From the NCBI GenBank assembly GCA_002725315.1, contig PBOL01000044.1:1-43799 (forward strand): 43,799 bases of DNA, in the 5' to 3' direction. Under the pieces are notes generated by a model. That model saw only the letters and a program-made list of their open reading frames with translations, did not search any database and was not told the origin of the DNA. Positions 14,843 to 24,200 of this stretch are shown here, in pieces (within the stretch, counting starts at the first letter, position 1; each line of letters starts with the position of its first letter). This DNA comes from Methanobacteriota archaeon. Lineage in GTDB: Archaea; Thermoplasmatota; Poseidoniia; Poseidoniales; Thalassarchaeaceae. A program made the position numbers and the translations under genes.

Positions 14843-16582
14843 ATGAGTGCATTTGTGAGGCATCCTAGACTCAGATCCGGGAAGGTCGAGGCTAGGGCAT
14901 ACCAGCTTCTAGCACTTGACGAAGCAATGTCTGGTTCCATGCTACTAGTCCTTCCTACCGCGGCAGGGAAGACCGCGGTTGCATGGATGGCAATAGCAGA
15001 GAGGCTGGAAACCGTGGGAGGCTGGGCTCTTGTTATCGCTCCCACTGTGGCACTGGCGAATCAGCATATGGAAGGCGCAGTTCCGGTTCTTGGGGGGGAT
15101 GACCTCAGGCCCACTACCCTCAGTGGGCAACAACCTGCAAAAAAACGGGAAGATCTTTGGACTAGCTCTCGTCTGATATTTGCCACGCCACAAGTAGTCA
15201 GGAACGACGTAAGGAATGGCACTCTTTCACTAAATGATTGTTCGATAATGGTAGTTGATGAGGCCCATCACTGCACAGGGAACCACGCCATGGCTGAAGC
15301 GGCAGAACTCTACATTTCACATTCAGGAAGCCCACTAATTCTGGCCACTACTGCGAGTCCGGGATCCAGGAGGGAGCAGGTAGAGGAGGTCTGTTCCAGA
15401 TTGAGAATTAGCAGGGTCCACTTGAGGACTCCAGATGACCCGAGCATGTCCGAACATCTTTCCGAATTGGATATCAATGAAATCAAGGTAGAAGTTCCTG
15501 CTCAGATTAGGGAGCTTGCAGAGCCATTCAAGATATGGCAGGAAGGTATTGTAGACAGTGAGAGGAGGCTTGGAAGGTATGTGATTCCTGGAGCAATCAG
15601 TCACAATGGTTTAGCGAACGCAATGCAGAGGGCCCAGATGGCAATAACAAGAGGGGATGCAAGCGGTTACAGATCATCTTCTAGAATTGCCACGGCAATG
15701 AGGTTGCACCATCTGATTAACCATTTACTGTGCCAAGGAATATCTGCAACTAGGCAGTTTCTAATTAGGATGGAGGAGGAAGAGGGCAAGAGCAAGTCCG
15801 CCAAAGAATTCCTGAGGGATACAAGGGTAAGAGATCTGAATAAGGCGATGGGGGAGATGGAAGAGATTCACTCCAAGGTTGGAGCGGTTAGGAGGCTTGT
15901 CAGGGAGAGGATACGCCTAGACCCAAATTGTAGAGTCATTGTTTTCGCGAACTACAGGGATACAGTCGAGTCGTTGGAGGTAGCCATTCAGGACCTAGAT
16001 GGGGCGAATCCGATTAGCTTCGTAGGGCAGTCCAGTCGTGGAGGTTCGGTGGGACTCACTCCAAAAGAGCAGATTGGGAGGCTGGCTGACTTCAGGTCGG
16101 GAAAGGGGAACGTCCTAGTTGCGACTTCGGTCGGAGAGGAGGGGCTAGACATCCCCAGTGCTGACCTGGTCATTTTCTATGAACCGGTGTCTAGTGAGAT
16201 TCGGACCATACAGAGAAGAGGGAGAACTGGAAGAGCGCGAGAGGGCGAGGTAGCAGTCTTGATCGCTGAGGGAACGAGGGACGAAGGGGCCAAAGAAGCG
16301 GCAAGAAGGAAAGAGGAGTACATGCACAAAACGGTGAGAAGGGTAGCTAGGGGCTTGTCAAGAGTACCTCACAAGGACCTGTCGAATTTGACGGGATTCG
16401 AAGTGGAGACGGGAGAGGGAGTGGTCTCTGCGGCTGAGTTCGTTAGCGAGTCCCGCGAGAGGCACAAGAGGGAGTTCGCCGAAATCGATGTGACTCCCCT
16501 CAGGGGCGTTGTGGAACCCCAACAACAGGTCCCTCCAGAGAATTTCAGGCCTACGGGGCAGACCGGACTTGACCAATTCTAG
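14843..16582 (+). CDS. Hef/FANCM-type DEAH-box helicase, nuclease-less
   Basis: 579-residue superfamily 2 helicase that in archaea acts on stalled forks and branched DNA. Motif I is PTAAGKT (38-44), motif II DEAH (139-142), motif III TTASPG (169-174), motif V VGEEGLDIP (430-438), motif VI QRRGRTGR (457-464). The run FVGQ...GLTPKEQ...FRSGKGNVLVATSVGEEGLDIPSADLVIFYEP is characteristic of Hef rather than of generic SF2 proteins, and residues 225-345 correspond to its helical insert. Hef of Pyrococcus and haloarchaea continues into an XPF/ERCC4 nuclease and HhH domain of about 200 residues; here the protein ends after a basic tail. The ATG at 14843 is preferred over a TTG two codons earlier. It is transcribed divergently from the ribosomal cluster and converges on the CCG gene. 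Confidence 0.93.
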   Translation: MSAFVRHPRLRSGKVEARAYQLLALDEAMSGSMLLVLPTAAGKTAVAWMAIAERLETVGGWALVIAPTVALANQHMEGAVPVLGGDDLRPTTLSGQQPAKKREDLWTSSRLIFATPQVVRNDVRNGTLSLNDCSIMVVDEAHHCTGNHAMAEAAELYISHSGSPLILATTASPGSRREQVEEVCSRLRISRVHLRTPDDPSMSEHLSELDINEIKVEVPAQIRELAEPFKIWQEGIVDSERRLGRYVIPGAISHNGLANAMQRAQMAITRGDASGYRSSSRIATAMRLHHLINHLLCQGISATRQFLIRMEEEEGKSKSAKEFLRDTRVRDLNKAMGEMEEIHSKVGAVRRLVRERIRLDPNCRVIVFANYRDTVESLEVAIQDLDGANPISFVGQSSRGGSVGLTPKEQIGRLADFRSGKGNVLVATSVGEEGLDIPSADLVIFYEPVSSEIRTIQRRGRTGRAREGEVAVLIAEGTRDEGAKEAARRKEEYMHKTVRRVARGLSRVPHKDLSNLTGFEVETGEGVVSAAEFVSESRERHKREFAEIDVTPLRGVVEPQQQVPPENFRPTGQTGLDQF

Positions 16583-16596
16583 CCGAATTGCGGGCT

Positions 16597-17457
16597 TCAG
16601 TCTCCGATCACGGCTATCCTAGTACGTAGTTGGGCAAGTCTGCTATTGTAGTGTCCGAACGCGAACGAGAGTAGCTCGGTCAGGTGTATCACCGGAATGT
16701 TCGTCGAAAGGCCCGTGGACCTGCTCGCCTTTCCTTGGTACACATCAAGGACAGTATGCGAAAGAGTGCAAGCGCTGACGATCATCTCGGCTCCCTCCGA
16801 CTTAGCGTCTGAAATCGCGGCGGCCGTCTGTGACAAGACCGTGGGCTCCTCCGAGAAGAGTCCGGGTACGCCTACGCTCTGTGTCCTGCTGGCCCACTGA
16901 ACCGGTTCCCCTCCCAATGCGGAGATCAACTGCTCGAGATACTGCGGGTCGTAGACATCGTCTTCCCCGCATGCACCCGGTTGCTGAATGTTGGGGCCAT
17001 AGAATCCGGCTATTCGGAAATCTAGGGGGTTGCGGAGCTTGGTCTCGACCTTGTCGAGCCCAATCTCGTCGACGATCACGTGGAGGAGGTGCTGTATCCG
17101 CACCTCGCCAGTCAGGGATAGGCCGGAGGTCCTTCCTAGGATGTCATTGGTCTTGGCAAGGAGCAAGGGGTCGTCCCTAAGGCGGGACAGGTCCTCGTGT
17201 AGGGTTCCGGCAGTAGTGGCGCATGGAGTGATGATGTCCATCCCCATTGACTCGGCCATTGCCATCGTTCTCGCATTCAGCGTGATCTGAAGGACGTCGT
17301 TGGCCTGCCTGATTATACCTGCCCCGCAGCTTGTTGCCCCCTCCAGGGGATGGAGTTCTATTCCAAGGGTTCTGGATGCCGGGATCATTGTGTCGGCAAC
17401 CTCTGGCGCGCTGCTGTGAGCAACGTTCCCAGGATGATATGCAAACTTCAGCGCCAT
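16597..17457 (-). CDS. HdrB/SdhE-like CCG-domain protein lacking most cluster cysteines
   Basis: 286 residues with the two-repeat layout of CCG proteins (HdrB, SdhE, the C-terminal half of TfrB, GlpC/LutA), which normally bind unusual 4Fe-4S clusters through CxnCCxnCxxC in each repeat. The framework is clear: FAYHPGNVAHSS (usually YYPGC), ATSCGAG (CCGA), IITPCATT (CxxC), then GFYGPN (HYGCH), RTQSVGVPG (CCG) and VSACTLSHTVLD (CPLCHxxLD). Of ten expected ligands only Cys44, Cys79 and Cys230 remain; Cys163 is the only other cysteine. An intact cluster is therefore unlikely. The ATG shares one base with the stop of the upstream gene (TAATG), so the two are coupled and probably form a complex. Annotation pipelines may call this heterodisulfide reductase subunit B; that activity is not supported. 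Confidence 0.82.
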   Translation of the reverse strand: MALKFAYHPGNVAHSSAPEVADTMIPASRTLGIELHPLEGATSCGAGIIRQANDVLQITLNARTMAMAESMGMDIITPCATTAGTLHEDLSRLRDDPLLLAKTNDILGRTSGLSLTGEVRIQHLLHVIVDEIGLDKVETKLRNPLDFRIAGFYGPNIQQPGACGEDDVYDPQYLEQLISALGGEPVQWASRTQSVGVPGLFSEEPTVLSQTAAAISDAKSEGAEMIVSACTLSHTVLDVYQGKASRSTGLSTNIPVIHLTELLSFAFGHYNSRLAQLRTRIAVIGD

Positions 17458-19433
17458 TAGAATCGACCATCCAGCTCGTTGAAAATTGCCACTACCTCGT
17501 GGTGCTTGTCCACGGATGAGTTGAACTGTTTTGGCATCTTTCCAATTCCCGCAGGTGGGGCGACCATCCCCAGCATGCCGTTGAACATGTTGCCGCCCGT
17601 CCTTGTGAAGCCCAGGACCATTCTCGCTGTGACTCCAGAAATAAGGTTCCCAATAAGGCCGGCAGGGCCGAGAACCTGCCTGTAAATCACAGTGTCATTC
17701 ACCTTGCCACTGCTCTTCACCGTCCAAGCGTACCACCAGACGTGCTTTCCATGCCGCCCATTGAATGCGTCTTTGGTCAGGGCAGAGTTTCGAGCATCGA
17801 GGAGCGCGGCCGAAACGGCTGGTGGATTAGAGGTCTGACGCCTTATAGGTGCTAGGTCAGTCTCGGCCTTGATGCCATTTCTGGAGCCGATCAGCGCATC
17901 GATAGAGGCTTGCTTGGAGGGTGCCGTGCGTGGATCAATTCGCCGGGACCAAGACCTCGCAAGGACTGCGGGGCCCAAGTATCCGTTGGCATGTGGGACG
18001 GCGTCTGAGCTAGCATGAAGCAGGTTCTGACTCTGGAAGTTGCAAATTGAGTGGAGATGAGCGGAAACATTGGGATCCATCGTGCCAATGGGGCCCTGGG
18101 GAGTATCGGAGCCCTCCCTGGTGGCTGTCATCATCCATGGCTCGCTTGACTCGCGCTTTCTCTCTAGGGACCATGGATCGATAGCGAGATCCCTGATCAC
18201 ATCGAAACCGGGTAGTGGCTCTATCCTAAGAGATACTGAGCCGTTTCTCAGAGGTGCCACAGCGTCTACACGGGTGAGTCCCGGAAGGACCAATCTTCCG
18301 TTTACCGAGACTGCTGTGTTCGGATCCCCTGGAGTGCCGTCTCGGAATGTCAGTGAACCATCCTGGGAGTCCTTCAGGGCCCTGAGTGCGGACAGCAGCG
18401 ACATGTGACCAGGAAGGGCGCAAATCCAAGTGTCGGTTCCCGTGCTCTCCGACGTAGGGTCGTATCTGAATACAGTCATCTCGACCTGGATGGGTTCGGA
18501 TACGACCTTGGGTAGAGAGAAGCCGTCTTCGCCATCTGCTCCAGAATCGCCGCCACTGGCGTAATTCTTGATAGCTTCAACCATGTCCTCGTGGAAGGTT
18601 CCCGTATCGTCAACTGCAGCGAGGGCGGGTAGTGCCTCCATTGTCCACTCCGCGGCAGGAGCGTCATAATCGACGTCGCAGTCGACCCTAGGGACCACGC
18701 GCGTGGCTCCTAGCGCCTCGAAGCGCCCATCCCAATCCTTCCCGGACTCGCAGAAGAACTCGTAACTGGTGTCCCCTAGAGCGCAAACCGAGAAGTGCAC
18801 ACCATCGAGCCTGGAGGCCGAGTCAGAGTTTGCAAACTGCCAGAGGTCCTCTGCGTTGTCAGGCATTTCGCCCTCGCCCCAGGTGGAGCAAACAATCAGG
18901 ACCCTCTTCTTCGCGGATAGGGAGTTGAAGTCGAAGCCGTCCATGTCGTGCACGGTTCCCTCGAGGCCGAATGCCTTGGCCTGCTTCGAAATCTTCGCTG
19001 CGAGGCCCTCGGAGTTTCCGGACTGAGAGCCGAATAGAATGTCGAGGGTGCGATCCCCGGATGATAGGAGGTCATCGAGGCCCTCGGCTGGAGCCGACGC
19101 CTCGGCTTGGGCCTCGGGTTCTTCGGGAGTAGCCTCCTGTGCCTCTGGCTCGATAGCCGGAGATGCTTCTGCCTCACCCGAGGAAGCCTCTACGACTATT
19201 ATTACGTCTACTGGGCAGGCATCGGCAGCATCGTAGATGTCATCCTCTAGTGACTCGATTACTGCGGGCTTGAGTCCGGCCTTGCCGTCATTCCTGTCGA
19301 ATCCGCCATCCAATCTTGCGTCCGGCTTGATGAAGCAGGTGTCGTCAGTTACCTCGAAGACATCGGGGGCTGCCTCCTCGCAGGCATCGCAAGTGATGCA
19401 CCCCTCTTCGATGAAGACGCTGATGATTGACAT
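17457..19433 (-). CDS. ferredoxin-flavodoxin-SdhB-like fusion with cysteine-less SdhB part
   Basis: 658 residues in four parts. Residues 1-80 are a single-cluster ferredoxin with Cys12, Cys15, Cys18 and Cys73-Pro. An Ala/Glu/Pro linker covers 82-120. Residues 128-275 are a flavodoxin of the sulfite reductase/CYPOR type: phosphate loop GSQSGNSE (135-142), STWGEGEMPDNA (183-194) and LGDTSYEFFC (219-228). Residues 315-560 follow SdhB/FrdB: VEMTVFRYDP, LKDSQDGSLTFR, VNGRLVL, IEPLPGFDVIRDLAID, then YLGPAVLARSWSRRIDPRT. At every place where SdhB has its 2Fe-2S, 4Fe-4S and 3Fe-4S cysteines other residues stand (for example DGTPGDPNTAV after FR). The last 100 residues are unassigned. The ATG at 19433 follows AAAGGAG at eight bases, and a TATA-like GTTATACG lies about 33 bases upstream. 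The function is unknown; electron transfer through the ferredoxin and flavin parts is the likely core. Confidence 0.85.
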   Translation of the reverse strand: MSIISVFIEEGCITCDACEEAAPDVFEVTDDTCFIKPDARLDGGFDRNDGKAGLKPAVIESLEDDIYDAADACPVDVIIVVEASSGEAEASPAIEPEAQEATPEEPEAQAEASAPAEGLDDLLSSGDRTLDILFGSQSGNSEGLAAKISKQAKAFGLEGTVHDMDGFDFNSLSAKKRVLIVCSTWGEGEMPDNAEDLWQFANSDSASRLDGVHFSVCALGDTSYEFFCESGKDWDGRFEALGATRVVPRVDCDVDYDAPAAEWTMEALPALAAVDDTGTFHEDMVEAIKNYASGGDSGADGEDGFSLPKVVSEPIQVEMTVFRYDPTSESTGTDTWICALPGHMSLLSALRALKDSQDGSLTFRDGTPGDPNTAVSVNGRLVLPGLTRVDAVAPLRNGSVSLRIEPLPGFDVIRDLAIDPWSLERKRESSEPWMMTATREGSDTPQGPIGTMDPNVSAHLHSICNFQSQNLLHASSDAVPHANGYLGPAVLARSWSRRIDPRTAPSKQASIDALIGSRNGIKAETDLAPIRRQTSNPPAVSAALLDARNSALTKDAFNGRHGKHVWWYAWTVKSSGKVNDTVIYRQVLGPAGLIGNLISGVTARMVLGFTRTGGNMFNGMLGMVAPPAGIGKMPKQFNSSVDKHHEVVAIFNELDGRF

Positions 19434-19463
19434 GTTACCCGCTCCTTTCGGATGGTCAGGCCA

Positions 19464-19471
19464 CGTATAAC
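19464..19471 (-). promoter_or_regulatory. candidate TATA box upstream of the ferredoxin-flavodoxin gene
   Basis: On the minus strand GTTATACG lies 31-38 bases before the ATG at 19433. A start about 25 bases downstream would fall just before the AAAGGAG ribosome binding site. The element stands in the 90-base gap after the thermosome gene, so the redox pair probably has its own promoter. Confidence 0.4.
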
Positions 19472-19523
19472 CGATTATTGAATATGCGCATCTAGATTGC
19501 TGACGAGAGGTGAAGAGTTGGGA

Positions 19524-21140
19524 TCACATGTCCATTGCATCGAAGTCCTCGCCACCCATGGGCCCAGTGCTCTTGCTAGAAATTACGTCGTCTATCCTGA
19601 GTATCATTACAGCGGTCTCCGAAGCACTCTGGATGGCCTGCTCAACCACCCTGCTTGGCTCGTATACTTTGGCCTTGGCCATGTCCGCGACACCTCCCTT
19701 GAAGACGTTCACCCCATGGCTGGACTTGCCCTCTGAGTGGGCCTTCCTTAGGTCAATTATCGTGTTTACTGGATCTAGTCCGGCATTCTCTGCGAGGGTC
19801 CTTGGGATTACCTCCAAGGCACTGGAGAAGGCCTCGATTGCCATCTGCTCTCTTCCTCCGATGCCCTCGGCGTAAGACCTCAGGTCCCTGCTAAGAGCAG
19901 CGATTACAGATCCTCCTCCTGTCAGAACCGAACCGTCCTCGTGCGCTACTGCCACGACACCTATTGCGTCCTCGAAGGCCCTCTTGACCTCGTCGACTAC
20001 GTGCTCGGTACCTCCCCTAAGGAGAACTGAGACGCTCTTCGCTTCCTTGCAACCCTCGACAAACACCATGTCAGAGTCTCCGATCTTCCTCTCTTCGACC
20101 GTTGCTGCAGAACCGAGATCTTCTTCGGAGAGATCGTCAATGTTGGTGACTATCCTGCCGCCAGTAGCCTTGGATAGAGCCTCCATGTCACTTTTCTTGG
20201 CCCTTCTGATTGCGAAAATCCCTTCCTTCGCCATGTAGTGCTGCGCGAGGTCGTCTATGCCTTTCTGGCAGATTACGGCATTGGCCCCGCTTGACTGAAT
20301 CTTTTCGACGAGGGTTCTGAGGAATTGCTCCTCTTCATCCAGGAACTGGGATAGCATGTTTGGGTCAGTAATCTGAATCTTGGCGTCGACCTCTGTCTTC
20401 TTTACTTCGATTGCGGAGTTTACTAGGGCTACTCGGGCGTTGGAGATCGACCTTGGCATTCCGCTGTGCACCCTCTCCTTGTCCAGGATTATGCCATCTA
20501 CGAGCGTGCTGTCCCTAATCGAGCCTCCTTGCTTCTTCTGGACTTTGATATCATCGAGATCTACAACAAACCCATCGGCGCCCTCCTGTGCTACGGAAAG
20601 TACAGCTTGAACACTGATGTCGGACAAGAACTCCTTCACTGCCCCTGTGCTCTTTCCGGTCAATGCGGTCTTTGCCACCTCGGAAAGCATCCTCTCGTTC
20701 ACTCCCGAGCCGTGCTCATCGATTAGTTCGACTGCTTTGTCTGAAGCAAGTCGGAAACCCTCGCATATCACCGTTGGGTGGACATTCTGCTCGACAAGTT
20801 CCTCGCTTCTCTTGAGGAGTTCGCCAGCGATTACCACGGCACTTGTTGTACCGTCGAAGCAGTGTTGCTCCTGGGTCTTGGCGATTTCGATGATCATCTT
20901 TGCGGCAGGATGTTCAATCTCCATTTCCTTCAGGATTGTTGCACCGTCGTTGGTGATGACTACGTCGCCCATTGAGTCGACCAGCATCTTGTCCATGCCC
21001 TTGGGGCCCAGAGTTGAGCGCACGGCATCGGCAACTGCCTTGGCTGCTGCAATGTTGTTGCTCTGTGCACCTTTCCCGCTCGTCCTAGTGGTTCCCTCCT
21101 TGAGGATGAAAATCGGCTGCTGTCCGTTGTACATGTCCAT
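19524..21140 (-). CDS. thsA: group II chaperonin (thermosome) subunit with altered GDGTT motif
   Basis: 538-residue subunit of the archaeal ATP-driven double-ring chaperonin. N-terminal [53 protein letters not shown] (Asp65) and IDDVISSK at the C-terminus are family hallmarks. The normally invariant GDGTT nucleotide motif reads C-F-D-G-T-T-S (residues 94-100): Asp96 is kept but the first Gly is Phe. The usual GGGAxE reads GGGSVI. The catalytic Asp in FEDAIGVV is present. The first codon of the open frame is TTG, directly followed by the preferred ATG at 21140, four bases after GGGAG. The tail lacks the usual Gly/Met-rich repeat and ends [18 protein letters not shown]-like CTTATGA lies near 21180-21187. 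Confidence 0.95.
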   Translation of the reverse strand: MDMYNGQQPIFILKEGTTRTSGKGAQSNNIAAAKAVADAVRSTLGPKGMDKMLVDSMGDVVITNDGATILKEMEIEHPAAKMIIEIAKTQEQHCFDGTTSAVVIAGELLKRSEELVEQNVHPTVICEGFRLASDKAVELIDEHGSGVNERMLSEVAKTALTGKSTGAVKEFLSDISVQAVLSVAQEGADGFVVDLDDIKVQKKQGGSIRDSTLVDGIILDKERVHSGMPRSISNARVALVNSAIEVKKTEVDAKIQITDPNMLSQFLDEEEQFLRTLVEKIQSSGANAVICQKGIDDLAQHYMAKEGIFAIRRAKKSDMEALSKATGGRIVTNIDDLSEEDLGSAATVEERKIGDSDMVFVEGCKEAKSVSVLLRGGTEHVVDEVKRAFEDAIGVVAVAHEDGSVLTGGGSVIAALSRDLRSYAEGIGGREQMAIEAFSSALEVIPRTLAENAGLDPVNTIIDLRKAHSEGKSSHGVNVFKGGVADMAKAKVYEPSRVVEQAIQSASETAVMILRIDDVISSKSTGPMGGEDFDAMDM

Positions 21141-21221
21141 CAAACTCCCATTTTTGGGGACCGTTGCACCAGAGGGGGGGTCATAAGGCCTCCCAATACG
21201 CTACCAGTGCCCCATTGACCC

Positions 21222-24200
21222 CTATTCCTTCTGCGAGTCAAGCCATTGCTGCCCATAGTGCTGCCACTGTTCCATTGTCCATCCCTCGGGGAGTCCGGAC
21301 TCGGGCAGGGGCGGTCCCAGGGCAGCATCATGATGTTCAGCGGGTTGTTCTTGGGGAGTCGGGGAAGAGGGAGGAGGTGGTTGCTCGAACAGCTCTTTGG
21401 AGCCACCATACATCGAGTTGGCAATATCGTCTGCAGATGGAAGCGGGGACTCAGAGGCCTTGCTGCCGTCCCATCCCTCAACCGTCATCCTGTAGTCGTC
21501 TAGAGAAGAGAACTCCTCGAGTGGGGCCCTTGCATCCCTAAAGACTCTGAACGCTGCTAGGAGGACTACGCTCATCACTGCGAGACCAGCTGCAATCACC
21601 AGGTAGTTGGCCCCCTTCCACGCAACCTCCTCGACATCGGTCCCCTCGGGAGCGGGATCGGGTTTGAATAGGGTTATCTCCGTTGTCTTTGATGTCGTAT
21701 CAAGATCGCTAATGATGACCAGAGTGATGCTGATCTGTTCTTGGTTGGCAGCGAGATTTTCGAGATGCTCATCCCTAACGTCGATATGGATAGTGACGTT
21801 CCTCTGCTCGCCGGCCTGCAAAACGAAATCACGATCTTCCTCGGCCACCCTAGCATCGTAAATCTTCCACTGCACGTATTCAACTTCTGTCCTGATCTGC
21901 TGTTCTAGCTCTGGGTGAGCGCTCCTGATTGGCATAACTATCACGTAGTCGTCACCCGACTCCCTGATCTCAATTGCATTTGATGCGGATGAGGCTGGGT
22001 AAACCAGCAGGTACCCCACCGTGCCAACATCGAACCTAGCCTCGCCCTCGCTGTAGACACCTGCCGCTACGCTTGTGGCCTTCAGGTTGATCGTCCTAGC
22101 GCCATCGACTCCGGAAGAGAAGTTGTAACTGACGCTTAGGTTGTACGAAGAGCCCGGTGCAATGACGGGGGTCCTGAACTGGTTTTTCCCCTCCACTTTG
22201 GCGGTGACATCGGACGGGAAGTAAAGTTCAATGTCGTACGAGTCATCCATGTTGCCGTCGTTCCAAATCTCCCACTTGAGGGTTCGAGGATCAGTCCCTG
22301 CTGCGAAAACCTCGTCCGAGAGGTCGATGTCCTCTACCTCGACCATGTAAGTCTCGGGCACGGTCAGATAGAAGTTTGACATCGACTGGTAACTTGGATC
22401 GGATTGACTGGTAGCGACAATCGAGACTCGATATGTGCCGTTGAAAACACCCTTTGGCATTGGAAGTATGAGTGAGAGGGTGGTCTGGCCGCCGTTCTCT
22501 TCCAGGGTGACTGTGTGGGAGCTGATGTCGGCTAGTAGGCGCCAATTGTCCGTGTCTACCCTGACATCGAAGGTCTCCTCGGTATTTCCGTAATTGAAAA
22601 AGAACACCTGTACTATGTTCTGCTCGCCGTTTGCTGGAGCCATCATTGCATTCCTGACCGGAGCAATAGCGAGATCATGATAGACGGGTACTTCGATGAA
22701 TACTTTCGAAGAGGCCAGGTAAGTGTTAGGCAACCTTGGGTTGGCCTTAAGATCAAGCTCATACAAGCCTGGCGCTAGGCCCTCGGGAATGGACACCCTC
22801 GCATTTAGAGAAATCTCCTCGACGGGGGTCATGTTGATCATAGTCACCTCCTCGCCGGACAAATCGTACCACTTCAGATTCTCAGCGGCAGATAGTTGAG
22901 TAGTTCCTGGGAAGGTTCCTCCAAGGTTCCAAGATGAGTACTGGTTACCTGTGTTCTTCAGATCCATCGTGATAGTTGCAGTACCCCCTGGCAAAATGGT
23001 TGCCGCTGGATTGGCGAGAGTCTTTTGTTTCAGGGTCATCCTGTAGGTGGACTGGACGCTGACTGGGAGTTCGACATAGTACTTGATCCCTGAACCGTCA
23101 CCTGATTTGTTCACAATTCCGTCATTTATCCAGGTATACCAAAAGAGGTCTTGGACGGGTGCCCCGTCAGGAATTGAAAGGTTGAACCATGTGTCGGTGT
23201 AAGTCCTGGCCTTGACGACTGTTGACTTGACGAAGTTATCATGATCAATAGGGTTATTGGAGTCGATTCTCAAGGGGTAACCCGACATCCACGACCAGTT
23301 CGATACCTCCGTGTAATACCAAAGAGTCGTGTCTACGTATCCCCTGTTGAAAATGTTGCAGTGTAGGGAAGGGGGATCGGGGTCCGCTGCCTCCACAAGT
23401 ACTGTGTTACCCCCCTCCGATTCGGGATCGTATTCCATTGTACCTCCAAAATTGTCGGGGAATGTGCATCGCGCGTCAAGAGTGTACTCTTCACCCCTCT
23501 CTATTGCAAAAATGATGAATGAGTCAAGGTGGATCCCCTCGGAGGCAAATGAAGAGTCGGACCTGAATAGGAACGAAGTTGTGAATCCCTCGTTAGGATG
23601 AAGCCCGGTGGCATTCCAGACAAGTCTTGTCCATTCTCCCTCGGACGAAGATATGTTTTGGGATGAGTAGTTCAGATACTCCACGTTCCCGGCGCTGCCT
23701 GAGTCGGTCTCAAGCAGGATTGTGTCACCCTCGGCCATCTCGCCCCAAGCGTCTGTAGCGATTTGAACGGAATACAGCAAAGGAGCATTGAGTTTCACCA
23801 GACACAGGTTTGCACCATGTATTGACGAGACCGTGGAATCGTGCTCCCCGTATCCGAGGCCATGCTCGTATCCATTACCCCAGACCCCGTCGGCACACCC
23901 ATCCTGGCTGTTGATCCTCTGCCATGCCCATCGAAGCCTGTCAAACCTGTTCGAGGCATATTGGTCATTAGCCCCAGAAACCTTCCAGTGCCACTCTCCT
24001 GTTGCACTGGAGTCGTTCTCCATCCTCCATGTACCAGTTGGGAAGTCGGTGTCTGCCTGATATCCATCAGAGTATCCAGCAGCATACCAAGTCGGATATC
24101 CATAGGGGACAGCAGTGTTCGAGCAATATTTCCCTTCGAAGGCCTCGTCATTACAGAATCCATTCTCCATGGGATCGTACCACAGGGCAATCGGGACGTC

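Noticed and set aside
17457-19433. Cysteine loss in the SdhB-like region as a frameshift artefact
   Set aside because: SdhB-like residues continue in the same frame on both sides of every lost ligand site, so no frame change is needed.
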